Translations under genes and position numbers: made by a program
Part shown: one piece after another, positions 1 to 8,833 of the stretch
Layout: each line of letters begins with the position of its first letter
How positions within the stretch are numbered: the stretch's first letter is position 1
Notes under the pieces: model-generated
The model's database searches: none
Told to the model about the DNA's origin: nothing
Seen by the model: the letters and a program-made list of their open reading frames with translations, nothing else
DNA from: Flavobacterium psychrophilum
GTDB lineage: Bacteria > Bacteroidota > Bacteroidia > Flavobacteriales > Flavobacteriaceae
Direction of reading: 5' to 3'
Assembly (NCBI GenBank): GCA_022730285.1
Contig: DZCQ01000011.1
Coordinates: 1 to 64,000 of the forward strand
DNA length: 64,000 nt

Positions 1-275
1 TTACACATTTAATTTCGATTGTAGTTGTTTGTAAGCGTTTACAAATGCATTTTAATTTTGCTTGTTACTTATATTTTACAAACTAATTATCACGATTTTT
101 TATAAATGTTGCTATATTTCAATTTGAGCAAAATAATTTATTAGAGATCTGATTAGATCTGTGTTAAGTAAACAAATATTTGATTTAATATTCTGTCGTC
201 GAGCTTATACCATTTTTTTAAAGAATTCATTGTTTTTGGCTAAGATGTTTTTTTATAATTGCTACCTTTAGTGTG

Positions 276-327
276 TTGTAAAAACTTTAGTTTAGTTTTA
301 ACTTAGCATACTAAAATTAGCAGTATG
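276..327 (+). promoter_or_regulatory. Putative promoter and operator of the R-M controller gene
   Basis: A TTG at 276-278 is followed after 20 bases by TAACTTAG (299-306), one mismatch from the Bacteroidota -7 consensus TAnnTTTG. Directly downstream lies an inverted repeat, CATACT (307-312) and AGTATG (322-327), which overlaps the start codon. This position fits an autoregulatory operator for the small HTH protein. The related motif ATACT/AGTAT recurs in front of the methyltransferase genes. Promoter and operator roles are inferred. Confidence 0.4.
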
Positions 328-537
328 TCCAAGAAAATTATTTCCGTTAAGTTTGGAGAAAAAGTTAGAGAAGTTAGAGTTTCTCAAAATCTTTCTCAAG
401 AACAATTAGCATATTTAGCCGATGTTCACAGAACTTACATAGGTATGGTTGAACGTGCAGAGAAAAATATTACCCTTGTAAATATTGAAAAAATAGCTAA
501 TGCCTTAAATATTAGTTTAATAGAGTTATTTAAATGA
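325..537 (+). CDS. XRE-family HTH regulator, probable R-M controller (C) protein
   Basis: This 70-residue protein is essentially one Cro/C1-type helix-turn-helix domain: the QNLSQEQLAYLADVHRTYIG segment (residues about 22-41) supplies the turn and recognition helices, followed by two closing helices. Its size and position, immediately before candidate restriction genes, are typical of the controller proteins of type II restriction-modification systems, which time nuclease expression after methylation. Its stop overlaps the next start (ATGA), so it is probably co-transcribed and translationally coupled with the nuclease genes. Inverted repeats overlapping its own start and preceding the methyltransferases are candidate binding sites. 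A role as a general XRE regulator cannot be excluded. Confidence 0.8.
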   Translation: MSKKIISVKFGEKVREVRVSQNLSQEQLAYLADVHRTYIGMVERAEKNITLVNIEKIANALNISLIELFK

Positions 538-1244
538 ATGGTTTTGAAAATGAATTAGATTTTATTACTTATATAAATAGTAATGAATTTGAAAAACTGA
601 ATGTTAATCTAAAAACTCAAATTTTAAAGATTAATAATTTCAAAAGTCCAAATGTTATTAAAGCCGTAAAATGTGCTGGCAGAAATAAAGCGGATATTAC
701 TCTTAATATTGATAATAAAAAATATAATATTTCTATAAAAAAAGGCACAGGTAATAGCATTCATCAAGAACCATTAGAAAATTTTATTTGTTTTTTAAAA
801 TTAAATTTAGAAGATAATGAATTGGTTTTTAATGATATAAGACATTTTGTTTGGGGAGATTCAACACTTGACGGAAGTGGCAAAATTAAAAATAGATTGT
901 CTGCTAATCTATATAAAAAGAAATTTCCTGATAAAATACTAAATATTCAAAATTATTTTGAGATACACAAAAAGACACTAATTGAAAGGTTTTTAATTAC
1001 TGGCGTCAGTTCAACAACTGATGCACATTATTTATTATATGGTTCAACTTCTGATTGTACTATAATTGGTGTAAAAAAGATACTAATGTTTGCTATAAAA
1101 TCTACTAAAAAACCAATTTCAATTGGAGTTTTAACTTTTCAAGCATGGAATAGAAATATTGAAGGTGGTGCTTTATCAGAACATAAAAGAGGTTATATTC
1201 AATTAAAATGGGGTAGTTTAAAAAATGACATAAAAAACATCTAA
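534..1244 (+). CDS. Candidate restriction endonuclease subunit 1 (PD-(D/E)xK-like)
   Basis: I do not recognise a named family, but the 236-residue protein lies directly between a C-like regulator and another unknown gene, opposite two DNA methyltransferases. It contains NKADITL (Asp54) followed 13 residues later by SIKKG (Ser67-x-Lys69). That spacing suggests a PD-(D/E)xK nuclease core in which the acidic residue of ExK is replaced by Ser. The next protein has the same KAD...SIK pattern. The sequence is extremely AT-rich and Asn/Lys-rich, like a transferred island. The start overlaps the regulator stop by 4 bases. Nuclease function is inferred from motif and context. It might instead be an accessory protein. 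Confidence 0.6.
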   Translation: MNGFENELDFITYINSNEFEKLNVNLKTQILKINNFKSPNVIKAVKCAGRNKADITLNIDNKKYNISIKKGTGNSIHQEPLENFICFLKLNLEDNELVFNDIRHFVWGDSTLDGSGKIKNRLSANLYKKKFPDKILNIQNYFEIHKKTLIERFLITGVSSTTDAHYLLYGSTSDCTIIGVKKILMFAIKSTKKPISIGVLTFQAWNRNIEGGALSEHKRGYIQLKWGSLKNDIKNI

Positions 1245-2003
1245 ATGAATAAAGCATTAAAAGGGAATAATGAAGAAATAGTATATACAAAAATTTTAAA
1301 TAGAAAAGAGAAATTTTGGGATGTATTAAAATATGATAAGGATAAAACTTTTGCTATTCATGTCATTAATAAGAAATACGGAAGAGTTAATGAAGAGAAA
1401 ATTCAACCAAAAGCGGATGTTTTTTTTGCAAAAGGATTTGTTTCTGATGAATATTTAATTAAAAATAATTATTATTTAGATGAAAATGATTTTGAAATAT
1501 TTCAATTAAATTCAATTCCAAATAGTGGATTATCAATTAAATTGCCAAATTCTAATTATACTATTACAAAAATTTCTCCTAATACATTTTATAAAATATT
1601 TGGGAGTAATATTTTAGCTGCAGGTTCTTCAATTTATTGTAGTAAAGAAGAAGAGTTTGACAAAAATATTGATGTGTTAGTTGGATGGGATGTAGATGAA
1701 AATTTATTTAGTAACTATTTTTCAGAGAAATTAAAGATAGAGAGCAAAATTAATTTATTTGATAAAAAAACACTAGAAATTATTAAAACTTATTCAAACT
1801 CAAAAATTTCAGAAATAATTTTGTCCTCCATTGAAAAATGTAACTTAATTTTTAAAGGTATAGGAAATTTTGAAGAGCCATTTACTGCAAATTGGATAAT
1901 CGAAAATGATATTTTAAAGCCTAATTATTATATACCATTTACAATAACGACTGGTTCAGGCAGGTCTAAAGGGATTTATACTATTGTTTTGAAGCCTAGA
2001 TAA
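1245..2003 (+). CDS. Candidate restriction endonuclease subunit 2 (PD-(D/E)xK-like)
   Basis: This 252-residue protein begins immediately after the stop of the preceding gene with no gap. It has PKADVFF (Asp58) and, about 40 residues later, LSIKLP (Ser97-x-Lys99), then a TITKISPNTF segment. This is the same Asp...SIK arrangement as its neighbour, so both may carry a nuclease core. The C-terminus is TGSGRSKGIYTIVLKP. The gene ends tail-to-tail with the methyltransferase operon and overlaps it by 8 bases. Two adjacent nuclease-like genes with two C5-methyltransferases suggest a heterodimeric enzyme for an asymmetric site. The function is inferred, not shown by a recognised family signature. Confidence 0.58.
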   Translation: MNKALKGNNEEIVYTKILNRKEKFWDVLKYDKDKTFAIHVINKKYGRVNEEKIQPKADVFFAKGFVSDEYLIKNNYYLDENDFEIFQLNSIPNSGLSIKLPNSNYTITKISPNTFYKIFGSNILAAGSSIYCSKEEEFDKNIDVLVGWDVDENLFSNYFSEKLKIESKINLFDKKTLEIIKTYSNSKISEIILSSIEKCNLIFKGIGNFEEPFTANWIIENDILKPNYYIPFTITTGSGRSKGIYTIVLKPR

Positions 2004-2961
2004 ATTTAAAAATTTCTTTTGCTAATTCTTTTATAACAGGAACAGAAACGCTATTCCCTATTTGTTTATAACTTTGACTGTTGTTTTCTTTGATTTTAAA
2101 CTCATCTGGATAACCTTGAATTTTCAGACATTCTTTTGTGGTTAACTTTCTTTTTAAATTAACAATAATTGGAACATTATTACCACCTGTTCCCATTTTA
2201 GCAGTTAATGTAGGTGATAAGTTATCGAATCTAAATGTGCTTCTTGATTTTCTAACTTCATAAGCTAATAAAAAATCATGCTGTTTAATAATGTCAAAAT
2301 CTTTTCGGTTGTTTAAATGAAACTCTATATTTTTCTTTAAAATCTCAGATATTGAATTTTCAGGAACTGTCTTGTCAATTACATCAGTTAAATGAATTTT
2401 CACATCTGATTTAGGGAAATTAAATTTTGCTTGTTTTTTAAATCCAATTATATAAATTCTTTCCCTATTTTGAGGCACACCAAAGTCTTTGGAATTTAAA
2501 ACTTTAAAATGAACATCATAATTTAAACAATCTTCGTATTTAGTTTCATTTGAAAAGCCATTAATATTTTTTGCTAATTTATTTAAAATAGTATTCAGTG
2601 TATTTCCTTTATCATGATTTACTAAACCTTTTACATTTTCTAATATAAAGGCTTTTGGCTTTTTTTCTCTCAATATTCGTTCAATATCAAAGAATAGAGT
2701 TCCTCTTGTATCTTTAAAACCTTTTCTCAAACCCCCTATACTAAATGGTTGACATGGAAATCCAGCACATAAAATATCAAAGTCAGGAATTAATTTTTCG
2801 TCTACTTTTGTAATATCACTTAATGGGAAATCACCAAAATTTGATAAATAAGTTTCGCAGGCATATTTATCTATATCCGAACTATAAACACAATTTCCAC
2901 CAACACTTTCAAAGGCAATTCTAAAACCACCAATTCCACAAAACAAATCTATAAATTTCAT
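1996..2961 (-). CDS. DNA (cytosine-5)-methyltransferase, first of two
   Basis: The 321-residue protein has the ordered C5-methyltransferase motifs: DLFCGIGGFR (motif I, SAM binding, residues 5-14), GFPCQPFS with the catalytic Cys (motif IV, about residues 67-74), ENVKG (motif VI), QNRERIYIIGF (motif VIII) and a C-terminal IGNSV (motif X). The length is normal for type II enzymes. It should transfer a methyl group from SAM to cytosine and protect host DNA. The start codon overlaps the stop of the upstream methyltransferase by one base (TAATG), so the two are an operon. It differs clearly from its partner, suggesting that each modifies a different strand or site. Confidence 0.95.
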   Translation of the reverse strand: MKFIDLFCGIGGFRIAFESVGGNCVYSSDIDKYACETYLSNFGDFPLSDITKVDEKLIPDFDILCAGFPCQPFSIGGLRKGFKDTRGTLFFDIERILREKKPKAFILENVKGLVNHDKGNTLNTILNKLAKNINGFSNETKYEDCLNYDVHFKVLNSKDFGVPQNRERIYIIGFKKQAKFNFPKSDVKIHLTDVIDKTVPENSISEILKKNIEFHLNNRKDFDIIKQHDFLLAYEVRKSRSTFRFDNLSPTLTAKMGTGGNNVPIIVNLKRKLTTKECLKIQGYPDEFKIKENNSQSYKQIGNSVSVPVIKELAKEIFKFI

Positions 2962-3902
2962 TAAATTTCAATATCAAATAGTGTTTTTTGAACAATTCTT
3001 TTTTTAGTTGTTGGTTCAAATTCAATTCCTTTCAAAAAATGCTCAATAACATCAACAGTAAATGCATTTCCAATCATTTTATATCGTTGTGTGTCACTTG
3101 CAATAGAAGTATAGTTGTCAGGTATTCCTTGAAGTCTTTCGCATTCAATAGGCATTAATTTTCTAATTTCATTATTGATTAATATTTTTGTAGTATCCGC
3201 CCTTGCTAAAATAGTTGGAGATTTACTATTAAGCGAATAAACCCTTCTTTGTCTTTCATGGTCTTTGTGAATTTCTTTTGGTATCTCAAATAATTTTTGA
3301 ATCCCATCTCTAGAAATAGACACATTATGAGTTGTATTCTTAATAAAATCGCTTAGTCCTTCTTTTTGTAGATAAAAATTTCTTGGTGCATTGTCTACAA
3401 TAATGTGATTTAAAGTTTTATTAGAATTCTTTTCAGGAAAATTCGAATAATTAATATTTGTCCAATAAAGTCTTGGTCTTGATTGTGCTGATAAAATAGC
3501 GGAGTTAACTTCTATATAATCAACGCCTACATATTCACTCATTACATATCCCCATTTGTTTTTTACATTTTCCAATAAAAAATATTTAGGTTTTACCTCT
3601 TTTAACAAGCGAATATATTCATAAAACAATCCTGATTTCTTTCCTTTCAAGCCTAATCCATTTTGAGCATTGCTTAAATCTTGACAGGGAGAACCACCAA
3701 TTAATAAATCTATTTTTGGCAAATCAATTGCTTTCACATTTTTAATATCTCCAATGTGTCTTATATCGGGAAAATTATTTTTAGAAACATTAATTGCATT
3801 TTCATCAATTTCAGAGGCAAAATAATTATCCACCTTTATTCCTAAATTATCTAGAGCAATTCTAGCACAAGATATACCATCAAAAAGACTCAAAACATTC
3901 AT
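2961..3902 (-). CDS. DNA (cytosine-5)-methyltransferase, second of two (SLFDGISCARIAL type)
   Basis: The 313-residue protein carries a variant set of C5-methyltransferase motifs: LSLFDGISCARIAL (motif I), GGSPCQDLS with the catalytic Cys (motif IV), LLENVKN (motif VI), AQSRPRLYWTN (motif VIII) and MIGNAFTVDVI (motif X). The SLFDGIS and SPCQDLS forms resemble the Dnmt3-like/phage-type branch, unlike the Dcm-type neighbour. It is the promoter-proximal gene of the methyltransferase operon. A good promoter and an ACTTATAGT-centred palindrome lie just upstream, so repression by the C-like regulator is plausible. The target site is unknown. Confidence 0.93.
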   Translation of the reverse strand: MNVLSLFDGISCARIALDNLGIKVDNYFASEIDENAINVSKNNFPDIRHIGDIKNVKAIDLPKIDLLIGGSPCQDLSNAQNGLGLKGKKSGLFYEYIRLLKEVKPKYFLLENVKNKWGYVMSEYVGVDYIEVNSAILSAQSRPRLYWTNINYSNFPEKNSNKTLNHIIVDNAPRNFYLQKEGLSDFIKNTTHNVSISRDGIQKLFEIPKEIHKDHERQRRVYSLNSKSPTILARADTTKILINNEIRKLMPIECERLQGIPDNYTSIASDTQRYKMIGNAFTVDVIEHFLKGIEFEPTTKKRIVQKTLFDIEI

Positions 3903-3907
3903 AATAG

Positions 3908-3954
3908 ATACTTATAGTATGCAAATATACATACAATATTTATAACAATGCAAA
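3908..3954 (-). promoter_or_regulatory. Methyltransferase operon promoter with C-box-like palindrome
   Basis: On the minus strand TTTG (3951-3954), a 21-base spacer and TATATTTG (3922-3929) match the Bacteroidota promoter consensus exactly. The palindrome ATACT-TAT-AGTAT (3908-3920) begins two bases downstream of the -7 element and covers the expected transcription start. Its core ACTTATAGT is, as I recall, the core of the PvuII-type C-box. A protein bound there should block transcription, so the site is most simply an operator through which the controller represses the methyltransferases. Confidence 0.6.
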
Positions 3955-4023
3955 TTTTATTTTATTTTTTATAAAACACAGATACTTTTTTATAGAACAA
4001 TTCTAAGAATAGACACCTAAAAA

Positions 4024-5496
4024 TCACCTAGAATAGTTAGGAGCTTCTTTGGTAATGGTTACATTATGTGGATGGCTTTCGGTAATTCCACTTGCTGTAA
4101 TACGAATAAAGCGACTATTTTCTTGTAAGGTTGCAATATTTTTAGCACCACAATATCCCATACCAGCTCTAAGTCCGCCAATAAATTGTTGCATACTTTC
4201 AGTAAGTTCTCCTTTATAAGGAACACGTCCTACAATTCCTTCTGGAACTAGTTTTTTAACATCGTCTTCTACATCTTGAAAATACCGATCTTTAGAACCT
4301 TCTTTCATTGCTTCCACAGAACCCATTCCTCTGTACGATTTAAATTTTCTTCCTTCAAATATAATAGTTTCGCCTGGACTTTCTTTTGTTCCAGCCAGTA
4401 ATGAACCAAGCATTACACTATCTGCACCCGCAGCAATCGCTTTTGGAATATCTCCAGTGTACCGAATGCCTCCGTCTGCAATTACAGGAATTCCTGTACC
4501 CTTCATGGCATTTGCAACTTCAAGGATTGCAGAAAATTGTGGGAATCCAACTCCTGCTACTATTCTAGTAGTACAAATAGAACCAGGACCTATGCCCACT
4601 TTCACACCATCGGCACCATTTTGGGCTAAAAACAAAGCGGCTTCTGGAGTTGCAATATTTCCTACTACCACATCTATCTGTGGAAATTTATTTTTTACTT
4701 CTTTTAGTACATTTACAACACCTTGCGTATGACCATGTGCAGTATCAATAATGATGGCGTCTACTCCAGCATTAACCAAAGCTTCGGTGCGTAATAGTGC
4801 ATCGGTGGTTACACCAATTGCTGCTGCTACTCGTAGTCGTCCAAAGCTATCTTTATTAGCAATTGGTTTTTGTGTAAGTTTGGTAATATCTCTAAAGGTA
4901 ATTAAGCCCACTAATTGATAGTTGGAATCTACCACTGGTAATTTTTCGATTTTGTTTCCTTGCAAAATAACTTCTGCTTGTTCTAATGAGGTGCCTTGTG
5001 CTACTGTAATTAAGTTATTGCTTGTCATGATTTCGACAATAGGTCTTGAATTGTTTTTTTCGAAACGCAAATCTCTATTGGTAACTATTCCTTTAAGAAT
5101 TTTGTTGTTATCTACAATTGGAATGCCTCCAATACCAAATTCTCTCATTGCATTTTTAGCATCTGCAACAGTTGCATTTAGCTCTAATGTTACGGGATCT
5201 ATTATCATGCCACTTTCTGCACGTTTTACCTTACGTACTTTAGCTGCTTGTTGCTCGATAGTCATGTTTTTATGTAACACACCAATACCACCCTCCTGTG
5301 CCATAGCAATTGCCATAGAACTTTCGGTAACGGTGTCCATTGCAGCAGAAATTATAGGGACATTTAAAGAAATATTTCGAGAAAATTTAGATTGAATACA
5401 AACTTCTCGTGGCAAAACTTCGGAATAATTAGGGATTAATAAAACATCGTCATAAGCTAATCCTTCGCCAATAATTTTAGTAGTGTGAGCTTTCAT
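4024..5496 (-). CDS. guaB: Inosine-5'-monophosphate dehydrogenase
   Basis: This 490-residue enzyme oxidises IMP to XMP with NAD+, the first committed step of GMP synthesis, in the cytosol. The N-terminal barrel segment contains [19 protein letters not shown]-domain pair occupies roughly residues 95-210 (GIGGIPIVD and [15 protein letters not shown]). The catalytic loop [11 protein letters not shown] has Cys308, and GGIRYTGDI and the [11 protein letters not shown] flap follow. Length and motif order are normal. It stands alone between the restriction-modification island and the divergent typA. A TATATTTG -7 element precedes it. Confidence 0.98.
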   Translation of the reverse strand: MKAHTTKIIGEGLAYDDVLLIPNYSEVLPREVCIQSKFSRNISLNVPIISAAMDTVTESSMAIAMAQEGGIGVLHKNMTIEQQAAKVRKVKRAESGMIIDPVTLELNATVADAKNAMREFGIGGIPIVDNNKILKGIVTNRDLRFEKNNSRPIVEIMTSNNLITVAQGTSLEQAEVILQGNKIEKLPVVDSNYQLVGLITFRDITKLTQKPIANKDSFGRLRVAAAIGVTTDALLRTEALVNAGVDAIIIDTAHGHTQGVVNVLKEVKNKFPQIDVVVGNIATPEAALFLAQNGADGVKVGIGPGSICTTRIVAGVGFPQFSAILEVANAMKGTGIPVIADGGIRYTGDIPKAIAAGADSVMLGSLLAGTKESPGETIIFEGRKFKSYRGMGSVEAMKEGSKDRYFQDVEDDVKKLVPEGIVGRVPYKGELTESMQQFIGGLRAGMGYCGAKNIATLQENSRFIRITASGITESHPHNVTITKEAPNYSR

Positions 5497-5527
5497 TGCA
5501 ATTGTATAGTTGTAGTTAAATTGCGTA

Positions 5528-5535
5528 CAAATATA
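5528..5535 (-). promoter_or_regulatory. Putative -7 promoter element of guaB
   Basis: TATATTTG on the minus strand exactly matches TAnnTTTG and lies 32 bases before the guaB start. I see no clear -33 TTG at the expected distance. Confidence 0.45.
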
Positions 5536-5702
5536 GTTTATTTATTTTTAATTTCTATAGGCACAGAAAAATAAAGAGTAATAACTTAGCTTTTAAATTA
5601 GATAATGATAATTTGTGGCTTCATTTGAGGCAAAAACATTTCCGAATAAGACGATTTAACATATAGATAAAGAAAGTATTATGAAAATTAGTTTTTTTTC
5701 TA

Positions 5703-5710
5703 TACTTTTG
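5703..5710 (+). promoter_or_regulatory. Putative -7 promoter element of typA
   Basis: TACTTTTG matches TAnnTTTG and lies 19 bases before the typA start codon. No convincing -33 element is visible. The 5497-5729 interval is otherwise the divergent guaB/typA promoter region. Confidence 0.45.
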
Positions 5711-5729
5711 CACACAGAAAAAAAATCAC

Positions 5730-7526
5730 ATGGAATCTATTAGAAACATTGCTATCATTGCACACGTCGATCACGGAAAAACTACTTTGGTAGACAAAAT
5801 TATGTATCATTGCCAACTTTTTCGTGAAAACGAGAATACCGGAGACTTAATTCTTGATAATAACGATTTGGAACGTGAACGTGGTATTACAATTACCTCA
5901 AAAAACGTTTCGGTTAGTTACAAAGGAACTAAAATTAATATTATAGATACACCAGGTCACGCCGATTTTGGTGGAGAAGTAGAGCGTGTATTAAACATGG
6001 CAGACGGGGTTTGTTTGTTGGTAGATGCTTTTGAAGGACCAATGCCACAAACTCGTTTCGTGCTTCAAAAAGCGATTGATTTAGGTTTAAAACCATGTGT
6101 GGTTATTAATAAAGTTGACAAAGAAAATTGTACACCTGAAGAAGTACATGAAAAAGTGTTCGATTTAATGTTTGAACTAGGTGCAGAAGAATGGCAGTTA
6201 GATTTTCCAACCGTTTATGGTTCGGCTAAAAACAACTGGATGTCAGACCATTGGGAAAATGTAACAGATAATATAGAACCATTATTAGACATGGTTATCA
6301 ATAATGTTCCTGCACCTAAAGTGTCGGAAGGAACACCACAAATGCTAATTACCTCCTTAGATTTTTCTGCTTTTACAGGTCGTATTGCAATTGGTCGTCT
6401 AGAGAGAGGAGTTCTTAAAGAAGGTATGCCAATTTCTTTGGTAAAAAGAGATGGTACAATAAGCAAATCAAGAATTAAAGAATTACACACTTTTGAAGGT
6501 TTAGGTCGTAAAAAAGTGCAAGAAGTTGTTGCTGGAGACATTTGTGCAATTATTGGAATAGAAGGTTTTGAAATTGGAGATACAATTGCTGATTTTGAAA
6601 ACCCAGAAGCATTACAAACCATTGCAATTGATGAGCCTACAATGAGTATGCTATTTACGATTAACGATTCTCCATTTTTTGGAAAAGAAGGGAAATTTGT
6701 AACATCTAGACATATTAGAGACCGTTTGACCAAAGAGCTAGAAAAAAACTTGGCAATGAAGTTAGGCGAAACAGATTCTGCAGATAAATTCATGGTGTTT
6801 GGTCGTGGAGTATTGCACTTATCAGTTCTTATCGAAACAATGAGAAGAGAAGGTTATGAACTTCAAATTGGGCAACCACAAGTTATTATCAAAGAAATTG
6901 ACGGTAAAAAATGTGAGCCAATTGAAGAACTAACCATAGATTTACCAGAAACACTTTCTGGAAGAGCGGTAGAGTTTGTTTCTTTTCGTAAAGGCGAAAT
7001 GCTTTCTATGGAAACTAAAGGCGAGCGTATGATTATAAAATTTAATATTCCTTCACGTGGAATTATAGGATTGCGTAACCAGCTACTTACTGCTACTGCT
7101 GGTGAAGCTATTATGGCACACCGTTTTATAGGATACGAACCTTACAAAGGAGAAATTTCTGGACGTAACAAAGGGTCTTTAATTTCTATGGAAAAAGGAA
7201 AAGCTATTCCTTACTCTATCGATAAACTGCAAGATCGTGGAAAGTTTTTTGTGGAACCAAATGCAGAAATATACGAAGGACAAGTAATTGGAGAAAACTC
7301 TCGTGGAGATGACATGTGTGTAAATGTAACAAAAGAGAAAAAACAATCTAACGTTCGTTCTTCTGGAAATGATGAAAAAGCAAGAATTATCCCGCCAATT
7401 ATCTTTTCGTTAGAAGAAGCGTTAGAATATATTCAAAAAGACGAATATGTAGAGGTAACACCAAAATCTATCCGTTTGAGAAAAATTTACTTGACTGAAA
7501 CTGATAGAAAACGTTTTAAAATATAA
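5730..7526 (+). CDS. typA: Ribosome-associated GTPase TypA/BipA
   Basis: The 598-residue protein is a translational GTPase of the EF-G superfamily implicated in 50S assembly and stress adaptation. The G domain has [10 protein letters not shown] (P-loop), [17 protein letters not shown] (switch II) and NKVD. Elongation-factor domains follow, and the C-terminal BipA-specific region contains [19 protein letters not shown]. Length is normal for the family. It is monocistronic: a -7 element lies just upstream and a strong hairpin terminator follows 15 bases after the stop. Confidence 0.98.
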   Translation: MESIRNIAIIAHVDHGKTTLVDKIMYHCQLFRENENTGDLILDNNDLERERGITITSKNVSVSYKGTKINIIDTPGHADFGGEVERVLNMADGVCLLVDAFEGPMPQTRFVLQKAIDLGLKPCVVINKVDKENCTPEEVHEKVFDLMFELGAEEWQLDFPTVYGSAKNNWMSDHWENVTDNIEPLLDMVINNVPAPKVSEGTPQMLITSLDFSAFTGRIAIGRLERGVLKEGMPISLVKRDGTISKSRIKELHTFEGLGRKKVQEVVAGDICAIIGIEGFEIGDTIADFENPEALQTIAIDEPTMSMLFTINDSPFFGKEGKFVTSRHIRDRLTKELEKNLAMKLGETDSADKFMVFGRGVLHLSVLIETMRREGYELQIGQPQVIIKEIDGKKCEPIEELTIDLPETLSGRAVEFVSFRKGEMLSMETKGERMIIKFNIPSRGIIGLRNQLLTATAGEAIMAHRFIGYEPYKGEISGRNKGSLISMEKGKAIPYSIDKLQDRGKFFVEPNAEIYEGQVIGENSRGDDMCVNVTKEKKQSNVRSSGNDEKARIIPPIIFSLEEALEYIQKDEYVEVTPKSIRLRKIYLTETDRKRFKI

Positions 7527-7541
7527 CTTTCTTAATCAAAT

Positions 7542-7581
7542 AAAAAAGCCATCTCTTAGCAAACTAGAGATGGCTTTTTTT
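7542..7581 (+). terminator. Rho-independent terminator after typA
   Basis: A 15-bp inverted repeat (arms at 7542-7556 and 7566-7580, core GCCATCTCT/AGAGATGGC) has a 9-base loop and ends in a T-run. The A-run on the other side lets it also serve the minus strand. Confidence 0.9.
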
Positions 7582-7679
7582 GTGAAATTAATAGTTTTTT
7601 CGGATATTTGTTTAATACATTTATTTTTTAGTACAATATGCATTAACCTCTCTTTTCTACTAAAAAAATATTATTAAAC

Positions 7680-8325
7680 TTAGTTTTTTATAATTCTATT
7701 CATTCCTATTCCTTCTTCAGAAATAATTTTGAAAATATAAGTACCCTTACTTAAACTACTAATATCAATTTTAGTAATGTTTTCATTTAACTTATTAGTA
7801 CTAACTAGTCGTCCAACAGAGTCTATTATTTCTAAATGAACTGTTTTAAATGTGTTGTAGTTAATTGTAATTGTATTTTGTGCTGGATTTGGATACACAC
7901 TTATCTTTGAATTAATAGAAAAAGTTGTATTTGATAATACTGCATAACTAGCGACAACGGCTAATCTTTTTACTGTTCCATTACAAGGGTCTCCAAAAAC
8001 CGTGTTATTAGCAGTTATAGTGAAACTGTTGTTCCCTAATGCTACTGCTTCAACTTGTGATCTACTAGTGCTGGAATGACATCCTGAAATAGCTAAATTA
8101 TTCATAGCACAAGATCCAGTTGGTGTGCCATAACTCACAAAATCAATTGAAGTGAACACTTGTCCTGCGGGAGCAGTGAGAGTAAAATTCTGATTTTCAT
8201 TTGCAATTCCACAAGTTGTTTGTGCGTTTGTAATAATTGAAAAAATAGAAGTTAGGACAATAAAAGAATAAATTTTTTTCCTTTTTTTTATGTTTAAGCT
8301 GGGTTCTAAAAATTGGTTTTTTCAT
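7680..8325 (-). CDS. Secreted SUEL-type lectin domain protein with T9SS sorting domain (start frameshifted)
   Basis: The reading frame encodes a signal-peptide-like stretch (IYSFIVLTSIFSIITNAQ), then a galactose/rhamnose-binding SUEL-lectin-like domain (FVSYGTPTGSC, GCHSSTS, NNTVFGDPCNGTVKRL), then a C-terminal T9SS type A sorting domain (VYPNPAQNTI ... SLSKGTYIFKI). It is probably exported and attached or released at the surface to bind carbohydrate. The frame has no ATG before its upstream stop. An ATG at 8323-8325 would join it exactly if the 8-A run at 8282-8289 (T on the plus strand) had seven bases. The gene is therefore frameshifted, phase-variable or affected by a sequencing error. 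The only standard in-frame start, a GTG at 8159, would remove the signal peptide. Confidence 0.7.
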
Positions 8326-8455
8326 GTTTGATTATAAGAAAATCGCAGAACCCATTTAACGATTTTCAAATATCTAAACAAAAGTAGATATATTTTTTGA
8401 TAATTTGTATATAAAAATTTATATTTTTTGAAGATTATATCTATCTATAAGCTAT

Positions 8456-8638
8456 TTAACTGTTAAATCCTTTTTGTTTTAATAGGTCTAAGAAAATCCC
8501 TTCTCCACAAGAAGGTTCTAAAATTCTTGATTTTTGAGAAATGTTAGCCATTTCAATCATAAAGTCAGCAACTACTTTTGGTGTAAAGTATTGTCCAAAT
8601 TTATTTTTGTACTTTGTTTTACGGCTAATTCCATTCAA
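8456..8638 (-). pseudogene. Truncated N-6 adenine DNA methylase fragment
   Basis: A 60-codon frame contains KFGQYFTPKVVADFMIEM and then ILEPSCGEGIFLDLL, the SAM-binding motif I region of Eco57I-like/type IIG adenine methylases, and stops immediately afterwards at GFNS. The catalytic NPPY motif and everything else are missing, so it cannot be an active enzyme. The only in-frame start is TTG. It is most likely a relic of a deleted restriction-modification gene. It sits in a gene-poor stretch between the lectin gene and the M16 peptidases. Confidence 0.72.
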
Positions 8639-8780
8639 ATATCTTTTTTTTGCAAAGTTACAATTTTAGTTGTGGTTTTTGGTCTTCAAAATTTAGTTTT
8701 TGTCCAAATGGTATCATTTGTGTATGTTATTTCTTAAAATGATAGATAACTTGATGATTTAAAAAAAAACAGAAGAATAA

Positions 8781-8818
8781 AAAAAGTCGTCTCAACTTTT
8801 TATGAGACGACTTTTTTT
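8781..8818. terminator. Bidirectional hairpin terminator
   Basis: A perfect 14-bp inverted repeat (arms 8781-8794 and 8803-8816, core GTCGTCTCA/TGAGACGAC) is flanked by A- and T-runs. It lies just after the minus-strand M16 operon, which it should terminate. Confidence 0.88.
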
Positions 8819-8833
8819 ATAAGCTAATATTAA

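Noticed and set aside
145..161. AGATCTG repeated at 145-151 and 155-161
   Set aside because: Two short copies 10 bases apart in AT-rich DNA; no link to the R-M genes or an operator could be argued.
8534..8737. Plus-strand reading frame overlapping the methylase relic
   Set aside because: It is antisense to recognisable methylase codons and its product has no recognisable features.
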